DNA of 64,000 nt from Rhodanobacter sp. 7MK24 (lineage in GTDB: Bacteria > Pseudomonadota > Gammaproteobacteria > Xanthomonadales > Rhodanobacteraceae), in assembly GCF_014842995.1 (NCBI RefSeq), contig NZ_JACYXL010000006.1, forward strand, positions 62,001 through 126,000. The letters run 5' to 3'. Positions within the stretch are counted from its first letter, which is position 1; the number at the start of each line of letters is the position of its first letter. Both the position numbers and the translations under genes were made by a program. Below, piece by piece: positions 9,210-18,067 of this stretch. The notes beneath the pieces were generated by a model. It made no database searches, was not told where the DNA came from, and saw only the letters and a list, made by a program, of their open reading frames with translations.

Positions 9210-9539
9210 TCAGGCCTGCTTCAGCCAGCGTCCCAGCAGTTCGCTGTGGCTGTTGCCGACCGCGATGATGCGGTAGCCGGCCCAGAACTGGCCGGGACTG
9301 GCGGCAGGTTCGTGCCATTGTTCCTGCAGGCCGAGTTCAACGTGGCCGCCGGCATGGGGCAGCGCGATGCGCACCTGGTAGATGCCTTCGCTGCGCGGCT
9401 CGCGGCTGCCGATCAACAGCAGGCCGCTGGCGGAGACGTTGCACAGATTGCCAAGCGGCTGTTCGGCGATCATGTCGATGGCCACGATGCCGGCATCGAC
9501 CGGCTTGCGCGGCGCGCGGCGCTGGTCGCGCGTGCTCAT
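9210..9539 (-). CDS. PilZ-domain protein, predicted c-di-GMP receptor
   Basis: A 109-residue single-domain PilZ protein. The two nucleotide-binding signatures are visible: an RRxxR motif at 7-11 (QRRAPRKPV) and an (N/D)xSxxG motif (NVSASGLLL) around residue 35. PilZ proteins bind cyclic di-GMP and pass the signal to a partner. The start ATG (9537-9539) overlaps the stop of the upstream DUF1631 gene, so the two are probably translationally coupled, which makes the DUF1631 protein the likely partner. The specific output (motility, pili or exopolysaccharide) cannot be read from the sequence. Confidence 0.85.
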   Translation of the reverse strand: MSTRDQRRAPRKPVDAGIVAIDMIAEQPLGNLCNVSASGLLLIGSREPRSEGIYQVRIALPHAGGHVELGLQEQWHEPAASPGQFWAGYRIIAVGNSHSELLGRWLKQA

Positions 9540-11932
9540 GGGCGGGCTCCGGGCGTCTTGGCCGATGAAGGTTTGGCGTTGCGCAGCAGGCTGCCGGTGA
9601 GCGAGTGCCAGGCACGATCAAGCAGGCCGTCGGATTGCTGCGGCAGCTCGCGTACCGCGCCACTGGTCATGGCACGCGCCAGCTCGCGCAGGTTCATTTC
9701 CTCGCTGCGCTGGCCGCGGCGGGTGATGAACAGACTCTTGCCAGTGACCGGCGAAAACCAGGCCAGCTTGCGCCGGCTGGTCTTGCCGGTGTCCAGGTCG
9801 GTGAATTCGAACCAGCTGCCGTAGGGCAGCTGGCGCAGGCGGTTGTGGATGCGTGCTTCCTGCGGGCCCAGCGGCGGCTCCTTGTCATCGTCGTGCGCCG
9901 GAGCCGGTTTGCCCTGCGGCGATTCGCCCAGCCGCTGGCGTTGCTTGAGGCGCAGCGCGAGGTCGGTGGCGCTGGGCAATTCCGCGGCGGCGGGCGGGGC
10001 TGCTGTCACGACAGGCGCGACGGCGGCGGGAGCAGGGGCCTCCGCGATGGGGGCGCTCCCGGCGGCGGCAACGCCATCCGGCGATGACGGTATGACGGCA
10101 GACGGCATGGCGGCAGACGCTGCCGTAGTTGTAGGCGGCGTGGATCGAGGCGGCGCGGCAATCGGCTCGATCTCGCCTTCGCCGATCAGGCGCAGCGCCA
10201 CCTGGCTGGCTTCCTCGGCGTGCATGCCGATCTGTTGCAGGCCGGCTTGCACCTCGAGGCGCAGCAGGCCGGGGTCGTCCGTGGGCAGGCGACCCAGCAG
10301 TTCGTCGGTGACACGCAGGCGTTGCGCGAAGGCGGGACTGTCTTCGCCGTGTTGCAACACGGCGAGTGCCAGCACGTCGGACCAGGCGCGGTCTAGCAGG
10401 GTACGCAGCAGGCCGCGCGGCGGATTCTGGGCGTAGCGTTCGGCCAGCAGTTCGTTGGCGCGATGGCGAGCGAGATCCAGCCGCTCGCGACCTTGCATGG
10501 CTTCGACGTGGCGGCGTTCGGAGGCTTGCGCGCGGCGATTCAACTGGGCCAGGTGGTGCTCGATGTCGGCCAGCAGGCTGGTGTAGAGGCCGGCACTGGG
10601 CGGTTCCTTGCGCGCGCGTTCGACCAGTTGGTTGAGCCGCACGGTGAGCTGCTGGTCGGCATCGCCGTCGGTGCCGTCGAGCCAGTCGTTGGCGGCGTCG
10701 GCCACCACGCCTAGCAGGCGCCGCGCGGGGTGTTCGCGCTTGTCGAAGAAGTCGCGGTCGGTGACGGCGAGGCGCAGCATCGGCAGTTGCAGATCCCCGA
10801 GCACGGAGTGTGCGTGCTGGCCTTCGTGCAACTGCTTGCCGATCTGTTCGAACAGCATCGCCACCAGCTCCACGGTGTCGTCCTGCTCGGGGCTGAGCTG
10901 GGTGGGCGCGGCACCTGCGGGCTTGCCGGCATTGAGCTGCAGCAGGAGTTCTTCGCGCAGGCGCTGGGCGCTGCGCAATTCGCGGCTGGCGTTGTCGGTG
11001 ACCTGGGCGAGATGCTGCTGCAAGGCGCCCAGCGCGGTCTGCAGCTCCTCCGGCGAAGCAGCCTGTCCCGCGACGACGCCACCGCCGCCAGCGGTGCGGC
11101 GCTGGGAAAGCAGGTCGCGCAGGGTCTCCAGCACGGTGATGGGCGCCTGCGGTGCGCCAGGGCTTTCCGATCCCGCGACGGCGGCGGCAGCAGGTGTTTC
11201 GGCTGCCGCGGAGCGCGCGCCGGGCGTGGTGCGAGGGGGCGCGTACGGGCGCAGTTGCGGCAGCAGGCCGTCGTCCAGCAGCAGCGCATTGACCACCGTG
11301 TACAGCGGTTCCGCTGCAACGATGAGCGCCTGCTCGAAGTTCTGCAGCAGCAGTTGCCGGTGCTCCGACGGCAGATCCAGCGTGCCGATGGCGATACGCA
11401 ATGCATCGGCGAGGCCGGCCGGCCCGATCGGCAAGGCCTTCCCTTCCAGCGGCGCGGCGCCGACCAGCACGGCAAAACGATAGGAGAGCTCGGTCAGCAG
11501 CTGGCCATGGTGCGCTTCGCCGCGGGCGGCGAGTTTTTCCAGTGCAGCAACCAATTCGTGTTCGCTGCGTTCAAGCAACCGCAGTGGCTGGTGCACGCTG
11601 CTCGCGCCCGCGCCTTCCTCGACTTCGCCCAGATGTGCGAAGCCGTCGCGCAGATGGTTGGCATAGGCCTGCATGAACGCCGGGCGTTGCATCTGCAACT
11701 GCGCACGGCTGTCGATGTACTGCTGCTGGGAAGCATGGCTGCGCGCATGCTCGGCCATCTGGTAGAGCTCCTTGTCGAAGCGATCCAGGCACTGTTGCAG
11801 TGCGGGTTCCAGCCATTGCGCGCATTGCGGGCCGATCACGTTGAGCAGTCGCTGGGTGCGCGCGGGCCAACGAGGGCGGACAGGACCGTCCGTCGCGTTG
11901 GTGGCTTGCGGTTTGCGATGCTCTGCGTCCAT
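9536..11932 (-). CDS. DUF1631 family protein
   Basis: A 798-residue protein with no signal peptide or membrane segment. It is largely helical and glutamine, leucine and arginine rich. A low-complexity Pro/Ala linker lies about residues 590-680. It ends in a compact beta-rich domain with a (F/W)F(E/T)D...RRKLAWFSPVTGK...TRRGQ signature, the typical C-terminus of DUF1631. Members are sometimes mislabelled thymidine phosphorylase; I see nothing supporting that. It is the fifth gene of the rph-VOC-rdgB-hemW cluster, 62 bases after hemW, and overlaps the PilZ gene by four bases. That coupling suggests a c-di-GMP-linked role, which is inference. Confidence 0.8.
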   Translation of the reverse strand: MDAEHRKPQATNATDGPVRPRWPARTQRLLNVIGPQCAQWLEPALQQCLDRFDKELYQMAEHARSHASQQQYIDSRAQLQMQRPAFMQAYANHLRDGFAHLGEVEEGAGASSVHQPLRLLERSEHELVAALEKLAARGEAHHGQLLTELSYRFAVLVGAAPLEGKALPIGPAGLADALRIAIGTLDLPSEHRQLLLQNFEQALIVAAEPLYTVVNALLLDDGLLPQLRPYAPPRTTPGARSAAAETPAAAAVAGSESPGAPQAPITVLETLRDLLSQRRTAGGGGVVAGQAASPEELQTALGALQQHLAQVTDNASRELRSAQRLREELLLQLNAGKPAGAAPTQLSPEQDDTVELVAMLFEQIGKQLHEGQHAHSVLGDLQLPMLRLAVTDRDFFDKREHPARRLLGVVADAANDWLDGTDGDADQQLTVRLNQLVERARKEPPSAGLYTSLLADIEHHLAQLNRRAQASERRHVEAMQGRERLDLARHRANELLAERYAQNPPRGLLRTLLDRAWSDVLALAVLQHGEDSPAFAQRLRVTDELLGRLPTDDPGLLRLEVQAGLQQIGMHAEEASQVALRLIGEGEIEPIAAPPRSTPPTTTAASAAMPSAVIPSSPDGVAAAGSAPIAEAPAPAAVAPVVTAAPPAAAELPSATDLALRLKQRQRLGESPQGKPAPAHDDDKEPPLGPQEARIHNRLRQLPYGSWFEFTDLDTGKTSRRKLAWFSPVTGKSLFITRRGQRSEEMNLRELARAMTSGAVRELPQQSDGLLDRAWHSLTGSLLRNAKPSSAKTPGARP

Positions 11933-11994
11933 GACGCCTTCCCGGTGATTCCCCTGAGTGGAAGTGTAGGCGGGTTGCCGCGGGGCCGCTACGG

Positions 11995-13161
11995 TCAGGG
12001 AAGGAAGCTTGCGATCACATCGTTGAGGAAACGCTGGCCCAACGCCGTGGTGCGCAGGTGCCGGGTATCGTGAGTCAGCCAGCCGCGCCGGCGGCCCTCG
12101 GTCAGCGGGGCGGCGATGCGCTCCAGCGGCAGGCCGGTGCGCGCGGCGAAATCCGCCACGGGCACCCCGTCGATCAGGCGCAGCGCGTTGAGCATGTACT
12201 CGAACGGCAGCTCGTCGGCGGCCACTATGCCGTCGCCACCGATGCGTGCCGGGCCGCCCGCAGCATCCATGTACGCACGCGGATGGCGGGTCTTCCAGCG
12301 GCGGTACACCGTGCCTGCTGCGGCGTCGCTGAGCTTGCCGTGCGCGCCGGCGCCGATGCCGAAGTAGTCACCAAACTGCCAGTAATTGAGGTTGTGCGTG
12401 CAGCGCCGGCCCGGTTGCGCGTAGGCGGAGATCTCGTACTGCCCGTAGCCGGCTTGCGCGAGGCGTGCCTCGCAGGCTTCCTGCATCGCCCAAGCGTGGT
12501 CGTCGTCGGGCAGCGGCGGCGGGTTGGCGGCGAAGGCGGTGTTCGGCTCCAGGGTGAGCTGGTAGTGCGAGATGTGCGTGGGCGAAAGCGCCACTGCGCG
12601 CTCCACGTCGGCCAGCGCGCCGTCCAGTGTCTGCGTGGGCAGCGCGTACATCAGGTCGAGGTTGAGGTTGCTGTACCCGGCGTCTTGCGCCGACTTCACC
12701 GCGGCTTCGGCTTCGGCGGCGGAATGGATGCGGCCCAGGCGCTTCAGCTTGTCGTCGTCGAAGCTCTGGATGCCGAAGGAGAGCCGGTTGACGCCTGCCT
12801 TGAGATAGCCGTCGAAACGGCCGTGCTCCACCGTGCCCGGATTGGTTTCCAGCGTGACTTCGCAATCGGTCGCGAACGGCAGCCGCTCACGCGCGCCATC
12901 GAGAAAGCGGGCGATCAGCTCCGGCGCAAACAGGCTGGGCGTGCCGCCGCCGAAGAACACGCTGACGATCCCGCGGTCGTGGACGGCCGCATCGAAGTCG
13001 CGCAGGTCAGCATCGAGATCGGCCAGCAGCAGGTCGACATAGGCGGCATAGGGTGGCGGTTCGCCGCGCAGGCCGTGCGAGTTGAAGTCGCAGTACGGGC
13101 ACTTCTTCACGCACCAGGGCATGTGCACGTACAGCGAAAGCGGTGGTGCGGCGAGGCTCAT
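11995..13161 (-). CDS. hemW: Radical SAM heme chaperone HemW
   Basis: A 388-residue radical SAM protein. The [4Fe-4S] motif CVKKCPYC is at residues 17-24, immediately after a short N-terminus, and the GGGTPS motif follows near residue 70. The third conserved element LGFGIQSF appears as RLSFGIQSF. A C-terminal HemN-like domain ends the protein. Lack of the HemN N-terminal extension, and the C-x3-C-x2-C plus F pattern without the extra HemN cysteine, favour the heme chaperone HemW over coproporphyrinogen dehydrogenase. It was long annotated as a HemN-like oxidase. Start ATG 13161 overlaps the rdgB stop by four bases. Confidence 0.92.
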   Translation of the reverse strand: MSLAAPPLSLYVHMPWCVKKCPYCDFNSHGLRGEPPPYAAYVDLLLADLDADLRDFDAAVHDRGIVSVFFGGGTPSLFAPELIARFLDGARERLPFATDCEVTLETNPGTVEHGRFDGYLKAGVNRLSFGIQSFDDDKLKRLGRIHSAAEAEAAVKSAQDAGYSNLNLDLMYALPTQTLDGALADVERAVALSPTHISHYQLTLEPNTAFAANPPPLPDDDHAWAMQEACEARLAQAGYGQYEISAYAQPGRRCTHNLNYWQFGDYFGIGAGAHGKLSDAAAGTVYRRWKTRHPRAYMDAAGGPARIGGDGIVAADELPFEYMLNALRLIDGVPVADFAARTGLPLERIAAPLTEGRRRGWLTHDTRHLRTTALGQRFLNDVIASFLP

Positions 13162-13757
13162 TGCCAGTGCTGTTCGCGCAGCCGTTCGCGCAGCAGGACC
13201 AGCGCCTGGCCGCGGTGGCTGAGCCGGTTCTTCAGTGCGTCGTCCATCTCGGCCACGCTCTGCGTGTAGCCGTCCGGCAGGAACACCGGGTTGTAGCCGA
13301 AGCCGCCGCTGCCGCGCCCCTCGGCGAGGATGCGGCCATACCAGCGGCCTTCGGCGATCAGCGGGGCAGGATCCTCGGCGTGGCGCAGCAGTACCAGCAC
13401 GCCGATGAAGAAGGCGCCGCGCTGCTTGTCCGGCACGCCTTCCAGGGCGTGCAGCAGTTTGGCGTTGTTGGCCACGGCATCGCCGTGGCCGCCGCTGTAG
13501 CGCGCCGAATACAGGCCGGGTTCGCCGCCGAGATGGTCCACGCACAGGCCGGAGTCGTCGGCCAGCGCGGGCAGGCCAGTGGCGCGTGCGGCATGGCGTG
13601 CCTTGATCAGCGCGTTTTCGACGAAGGTGAGGCCGGTTTCCTCGGCATCGTCCACGCCGAGGCTGGCCTGCGTCACGACCTCGAATCCGCTGTCGGCGAG
13701 CAGGGCGCCGAATTCCTTGAGCTTGCCGGGATTGCTGCTGGCGAGTACGAGTTTCAT
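13158..13757 (-). CDS. rdgB: dITP/XTP pyrophosphatase
   Basis: A 199-residue Ham1/RdgB protein that hydrolyses non-canonical purine nucleoside triphosphates (ITP, dITP, XTP) to monophosphates and protects DNA from their incorporation. Visible motifs are SSNPGK at 7-12, the LADDSGL metal and catalytic segment at 65-71, and the SGGFGYNPVF purine-specificity loop. Start MKLVLASSN at 13757 was chosen over an upstream ATG because this is the family N-terminus and it gives an overlap with the VOC gene's stop. It overlaps hemW by four bases, so the genes form one operon. Confidence 0.95.
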   Translation of the reverse strand: MKLVLASSNPGKLKEFGALLADSGFEVVTQASLGVDDAEETGLTFVENALIKARHAARATGLPALADDSGLCVDHLGGEPGLYSARYSGGHGDAVANNAKLLHALEGVPDKQRGAFFIGVLVLLRHAEDPAPLIAEGRWYGRILAEGRGSGGFGYNPVFLPDGYTQSVAEMDDALKNRLSHRGQALVLLRERLREQHWQ

Positions 13758-14143
13758 GGCTTGAGCTGCAACAGGTCCCAACGATTGCCGTAGATATCCT
13801 CGAAGACGGCAACAGTGCCGTAGTCCTCGTGGCGCGGAGCTTCGGCAAAACGCACGCCGCGCGATTTCATCGCGGCGAAGTCATGCTCGAAGTTGTCAGT
13901 GTGGAGGAAGAACCCCACGCGTCCGCCGGTCTGGTTGCCGATGCGCGTGGCTTGAAGGTCGGTCGTCGCCTTCGCCAGCAGGATGCTGGTTGCGGCTCCG
14001 GGCGGCGCCACCAGCACCCAGCGCTTGCCGTTTTCGCGCGGCGAATCCTCGCGCAGCTCGAAGCCGAGCACCCGGGTGTAGTACGCGACCGCTTCGTCGT
14101 AGTCCGCCACCACGAGCGCGAAACTGGCGATGTATTGAGTCAT
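13754..14143 (-). CDS. VOC-superfamily (glyoxalase/bleomycin-resistance fold) protein
   Basis: A 129-residue protein with the paired beta-alpha-beta-beta-beta modules of the vicinal oxygen chelate fold. Strand one is IASFALVVADYDEAVAYY, the middle is GGRVGFFLHTDNFEHDF, and the end is VAVFEDIYGNRWDLLQL. Substrate cannot be read. The usual first-strand metal histidine is replaced by hydrophobic residues, so it may not be a glyoxalase I enzyme. It lies 21 bases downstream of rph and overlaps rdgB by four bases, an arrangement that suggests a housekeeping role. Confidence 0.85.
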   Translation of the reverse strand: MTQYIASFALVVADYDEAVAYYTRVLGFELREDSPRENGKRWVLVAPPGAATSILLAKATTDLQATRIGNQTGGRVGFFLHTDNFEHDFAAMKSRGVRFAEAPRHEDYGTVAVFEDIYGNRWDLLQLKP

Positions 14144-14164
14144 GCGTGCGGGCCGTGCGAGCGC

Positions 14165-14905
14165 TCAGAGCGCCAGCGCGGCGCGTTGCGCGGCGACCAG
14201 TTCGGCTATGCCCTTTTCGGCCAGCGCCAGCAGGGCATCCATTTCGTCGCGGCGGAAGGCATGTCCTTCGGCGGTGCCCTGCACCTCGATGAAGCCGCCG
14301 CCGTCGTTCATCACCACATTCATGTCGGTATCGCAGTCGGAATCCTCGGCGTAATCGAGGTCGAGCACGGGCACGCCCTTGTAGATGCCAACCGACACGG
14401 CGGCCACGGCGCCTACGATGGGGTTGCGCTTGAGGTTCTCGCGCTGCACCAGGTCGTTCACTGCGTCGACCAGGGCCACGTAGGCGCCGGTGATCGCGGC
14501 GGTGCGCGTGCCGCCGTCGGCCTGCAGCACGTCGCAGTCCAGCGTGATCACGCGCTCCCCCAAGGCCTGGCGGTTTACGCAGGCACGCAGGCTGCGGCCG
14601 ATCAGGCGCTGGATCTCCAGCGTGCGCCCGCCCTGCTTGCCGCGCGCTGCCTCGCGGTCGCTGCGGGTGTGGGTGGCGCGCGGCAGCATGCCGTATTCGG
14701 CGGTGACCCAACCCTCGCCCTTGCCGCGCAGGAAGCCGGGCACCTTGTTCTCCACGCTGGCGGTGCACAGCACGCGGGTGTCGCCGAAGCTCACCAGCAC
14801 CGAGCCTTCGGCGTGACGGGTGTAGTGGCGCTCGATGGTGACGGCGCGCAACTGGTCGCTGGCGCGACCGCTGGGGCGGCTGCCTGCAGGGGATGGCTGG
14901 TTCAT
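14165..14905 (-). CDS. rph: Ribonuclease PH
   Basis: A 246-residue phosphorolytic 3'-to-5' exoribonuclease that trims tRNA 3' ends. Family motifs are clear: [24 protein letters not shown] at the N-terminus (first part of the family hallmark), [19 protein letters not shown], the phosphate-site arginines, and [18 protein letters not shown] with the catalytic aspartates around [15 protein letters not shown]. Full family length, unlike the truncated protein of E. coli K-12. The start at 14905 is preferred over 14989 because the latter would run into the divergent yicC gene. First gene of the minus-strand operon running to 9210. Confidence 0.95.
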   Translation of the reverse strand: MNQPSPAGSRPSGRASDQLRAVTIERHYTRHAEGSVLVSFGDTRVLCTASVENKVPGFLRGKGEGWVTAEYGMLPRATHTRSDREAARGKQGGRTLEIQRLIGRSLRACVNRQALGERVITLDCDVLQADGGTRTAAITGAYVALVDAVNDLVQRENLKRNPIVGAVAAVSVGIYKGVPVLDLDYAEDSDCDTDMNVVMNDGGGFIEVQGTAEGHAFRRDEMDALLALAEKGIAELVAAQRAALAL

Positions 14906-14975
14906 GGGGGCGATTGGGCAAGGCTGGGTGGGAAAGTTTACCATTGCGGCCTTTCCCGCCGTCCGCAGGCCACCA

Positions 14976-15836
14976 ATGATCCGCAGCATGACCGCCTACG
15001 CTTCCGCCGAATCCGGCGGCTCCTCTGGCGCGTTGAGCTGCGAGCTGCGCACGGTCAACCACCGTTACCTGGAACTCTCGCCGCGCCTACCGGACGAGTT
15101 GCGCAGCCTTGAATCCGCGTTGCGCGAACGCATCGCGGCGAAGCTCTCGCGCGGCAAGGTCGACGTGACAGTGCGCAGCCGCAGCGATTCGCGTAGCGAA
15201 TCGCTGCAGGTCAACAATACCCTGCTGAATCAGCTCTCCGAATTGAACCTCGACCTGGTCTCACGCTTCCCAGGCATGCAGGTGCAGTTCACCGAATTGC
15301 TGCGTTTCCCGGGTGTTCTGCAGCAAGATTCCACTGATCCTGAGACCCAGCAGGCCGCATTGTTCGAGGTACTCGACCGCGCGCTGGATGTGTTGACCGC
15401 CACCCGCGAGCGCGAAGGCGCCAAGCTGGCGCAGATCCTGCGCGAGCGGCTGGACGCGATCGAGCGCATCGTGGCCCAAGCGCGCGAGTGGATGCCGGAA
15501 ATCCGCGCTGCATTGCGCGCCCGGCTGGAGGCGCGGCTGGCCGATCTCAAGCAACCCGCCGATCCCGGCCGGCTGGAGCAGGAACTGGTGTTGCAGATCA
15601 CCCGCAGCGACGTGGACGAGGAACTCGACCGCCTCGCCACGCACATCGCCGAGACGCGCCGTGTGCTGGGCCTGCAGGAACCGGTTGGGCGCCGTCTCGA
15701 CTTCCTGATGCAGGAATTCAACCGCGAGGCGAACACGCTGGGCTCCAAGTCGGTGGATGCGCGCAGCACCAATGCCGCGGTGGAGCTAAAGGTGCTGATC
15801 GAGCAGATGCGCGAGCAGGTGCAGAACATCGAATAG
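14976..15836 (+). CDS. yicC: YicC family endoribonuclease
   Basis: A 286-residue YicC protein. The N-terminus MIRSMTAYA, the (C/W)[12 protein letters not shown] segment and the C-terminal block ([21 protein letters not shown], then S-(A/T)-N and [18 protein letters not shown]) are all family hallmarks. Known members act as endoribonucleases involved in sRNA turnover. It is divergent from rph with 70 bases between the starts. In many Gammaproteobacteria yicC is next to gmk; here another gene lies between them. A good rho-independent terminator follows at once. Confidence 0.94.
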   Translation: MIRSMTAYASAESGGSSGALSCELRTVNHRYLELSPRLPDELRSLESALRERIAAKLSRGKVDVTVRSRSDSRSESLQVNNTLLNQLSELNLDLVSRFPGMQVQFTELLRFPGVLQQDSTDPETQQAALFEVLDRALDVLTATREREGAKLAQILRERLDAIERIVAQAREWMPEIRAALRARLEARLADLKQPADPGRLEQELVLQITRSDVDEELDRLATHIAETRRVLGLQEPVGRRLDFLMQEFNREANTLGSKSVDARSTNAAVELKVLIEQMREQVQNIE

Positions 15837-15841
15837 CGTCC

Positions 15842-15868
15842 GATGCCGTGTAACGGCATCTGATTTTC
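15842..15868 (+). terminator. Rho-independent terminator after yicC
   Basis: A perfect 7-bp stem GATGCCG / CGGCATC with a five-base loop is followed by TGATTTTCCT. It starts five bases after the yicC stop. Confidence 0.7.
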
Positions 15869-16134
15869 CTCATTAGAAAATCGAACCCGCAAGAGAGCAC
15901 GCCCTGCGCGCTTTCGGAATCGACGGGTTCACCGCACATGCGCCGCAGCCGCATCGCAGTTTCGCTCTCGGTTCGAGATCGCTGAAAGCGGTATGCGCGC
16001 GTGCTTTGGGCATGGCGTCGGCCCCAGCCTGCGCTAAGCAAACGCAAAGCGTTTCGTCAAAGACCCTTCATCAATCGCGAATAACGTGATCCGGCACGCC
16101 TATCTCGGGCGACGCACGAACTCACGGAGGCTCT

Positions 16135-17820
16135 ATGACTTACCCCCTGTATCACCGTCTTGACCGGCGGCGCATCGGCGTGGCTCTGATGTTGGCTTTG
16201 TTGGGTGGTGCTGCAGTCGCGCACGCAGACGATGACTGGCATTCTCGCGATTTCCATTTCTGGCCGGGCAATCTGGTCGTCAGCCGCAGCGTGTATGACA
16301 ACAAGGCCGGCAATGTCCAGGTCGGCATGATCCTGCCGGTGAATTGTGCGAATACGACGGGTGGCTGCGGCGCCGCGAGCGGCGCGCCGTACGACGGCAT
16401 CTACCCGTACGTATGGAACAACGATATCTACGACGGCAGTTTCGGCATCACGGCACGCATCTATCTGGATCAACTGACGACGGACGGCCGTCTGGTCAAT
16501 TCCTTGCAGGTACCGAACAGCTTGTTGCCGGCCGCGCTCGAAGGCGAGCTGGTGACCAGCTTCAGTTCGAAGTCGGAACTGGGGTTGCACCTGTCGCAGG
16601 ATCGCAAGTACCTGAGCTTCATGGGCTATGTCGCACCCGTGAACGCGCTGGACGTTTCCAACTCGAACACTCCGGGCGCAGTCGATCCGACCAACCCGGA
16701 CGGCCAGAATTTCTATCGCGCAGCTGCCACGGTCGATCGTGCGGGCCACTTCCATTTCACCGAAACCAACGCCTACAGCGGCAACAACGGCCGCGCCGCG
16801 ATCCTGCTCGGTCGCCATGGTGCGGACTATTTCTTCACGGTCGGCAATGCCGGCAACGGCAGCAATCCACAACCGAGTGGCGTCGTGCTTGGCGCGGGCG
16901 CGCAATTCATTCCGCGCTCGTGGTTGCCGGAGATCAGCCAGCATCCAGGGGCCAGCACGCCGCTGGGCAGCTTCTCGGTCACCGCGCTGGGCCTGAAGGC
17001 CGACAAGATCGGCAAAGACGACAACTTCCGCGGCGTCACCGTGCACGACAACGTGGTGTATGTCACCAAGGGCAGCGGCGGCAACGGCGTGAACACGGTG
17101 TACTTCATCGACACCACTGGCACGGCCTGCCCGAACGGCGTGGGTGTGCCGGTCGCGGGCGCACCGCTGCCCAGCGCGCCGCTGGCCTACAACCCGGTCA
17201 CGTTGCAGAGCGATGGCCTGCCCACCAACATGTGCATACTCGCCGGCTTCCCGACCACGCCCGCGAAGACTGCGAAGACCCTGACCTATCCGTTCGCGTT
17301 GTGGTTCGCCGACGACCATACGGTGTACGTGGCCGACGAGGGCGACGGCTATACCGGCGGCACGGATCTGTATGCGCACGCAGCCGCGCAAACCACCGCG
17401 GGCCTGCAGAAGTGGGTGTACAACAGCGCGAGCAAGAGCTGGTCCCTCGCCTATACCCTGCAGGGCGGCCTGCAACTGGGTCAGGCCTATACGGTGAGCG
17501 GCTACCCCACCGGCAGCAATGCCGCGACCGGCCTGCCATGGGCACCGGCCACCGATGGCCTGCGCAACCTGGTGGGGCAGCTCGACCGCGACGGCCGAGT
17601 GACGATCTGGGCGACGACCTCCACGATCAGCGGCAACGGCGATATCGGGGCCGACCCGAACCGCCTGGTCGCGATCCGCGACGTGCTGAAGAACACCAGT
17701 GCCGCCACGGCCGCCAAGGAGAGTTTCGTGACCTTGCGTGACGCAGGCTTTGCCGAGGTGCTGCGTGGCGTGTCGTTCACGCCGGATGAGGACGGCAGTG
17801 GGCGGGACAATCAGCGTTAA
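16135..17820 (+). CDS. Secreted protein of unknown function, possibly beta-propeller
   Basis: A 561-residue protein I do not recognise. Residues 1-31 form a Sec signal peptide: basic start, hydrophobic core (VALMLALLGGAAV) and AHA-D cleavage site. The mature part begins DDWHSRDFHFWPGNLVVSRSVYD. Later segments repeat a strand pattern with 'G(V/I)T V(H/N)D N(V/T)VYVT', 'FALWFADDHTVYVADEG' and 'LRGVSFTPDE', which reads like blades of a beta-propeller. Three or four cysteines could form disulfides. No catalytic motif or anchor is evident, so it is probably periplasmic or released. It has its own upstream spacer and its own terminator, so it is likely a single-gene unit between yicC and gmk. Confidence 0.75.
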   Translation: MTYPLYHRLDRRRIGVALMLALLGGAAVAHADDDWHSRDFHFWPGNLVVSRSVYDNKAGNVQVGMILPVNCANTTGGCGAASGAPYDGIYPYVWNNDIYDGSFGITARIYLDQLTTDGRLVNSLQVPNSLLPAALEGELVTSFSSKSELGLHLSQDRKYLSFMGYVAPVNALDVSNSNTPGAVDPTNPDGQNFYRAAATVDRAGHFHFTETNAYSGNNGRAAILLGRHGADYFFTVGNAGNGSNPQPSGVVLGAGAQFIPRSWLPEISQHPGASTPLGSFSVTALGLKADKIGKDDNFRGVTVHDNVVYVTKGSGGNGVNTVYFIDTTGTACPNGVGVPVAGAPLPSAPLAYNPVTLQSDGLPTNMCILAGFPTTPAKTAKTLTYPFALWFADDHTVYVADEGDGYTGGTDLYAHAAAQTTAGLQKWVYNSASKSWSLAYTLQGGLQLGQAYTVSGYPTGSNAATGLPWAPATDGLRNLVGQLDRDGRVTIWATTSTISGNGDIGADPNRLVAIRDVLKNTSAATAAKESFVTLRDAGFAEVLRGVSFTPDEDGSGRDNQR

Positions 17821-17850
17821 GCCAGGTTCGAACTTTCAGGGCTCGACGGA

Positions 17851-17879
17851 AATGCCGGCGCTCCTGCGTCGGCATTTTC
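17851..17879 (+). terminator. Rho-independent terminator after the secreted-protein gene
   Basis: A 10-bp stem AATGCCGGCG / CGTCGGCATT (one G-U pair) with loop CTCCTG runs into TTTC. It lies 31 bases after the stop. Confidence 0.75.
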
Positions 17880-17922
17880 GCTGGTCGCGCGTACAGCAAA
17901 GCCATGGCGCTTGCCGGGTAGG

Positions 17923-17951
17923 TGTGCCGAGAGCGTGCTCGCATCTATACT
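17923..17951 (+). promoter_or_regulatory. Possible sigma-70 promoter for gmk
   Basis: TATACT at 17946-17951 is a five-of-six match to a -10 box. The -35 position 17 bases upstream (TGTGCC) is poor. It lies about 115 bases before the gmk start, downstream of a terminator. Confidence 0.3.
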
Positions 17952-18067
17952 TTTTCGATGTGCGTCCATTCTTGCCCATCCTCGTTGCCGCTTTGCGCCG
18001 ACTCCCTCCCGAAGCGGGAGCCATGCGCCACGACCACGCGTGCAAATCCGCCATGTAGGGGTGGGGA

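Noticed and set aside
11995-13848. 617-codon frame containing hemW
   Set aside because: The first 229 codons are antisense-like shadow of rdgB in another frame. The radical SAM protein starts at 13161.
15837-16134. 298-base gap after yicC searched for a small gene
   Set aside because: Only a terminator at 15842-15868 and probable promoter sequence were seen; a 109-codon minus-strand frame there overlaps yicC and has no domain.
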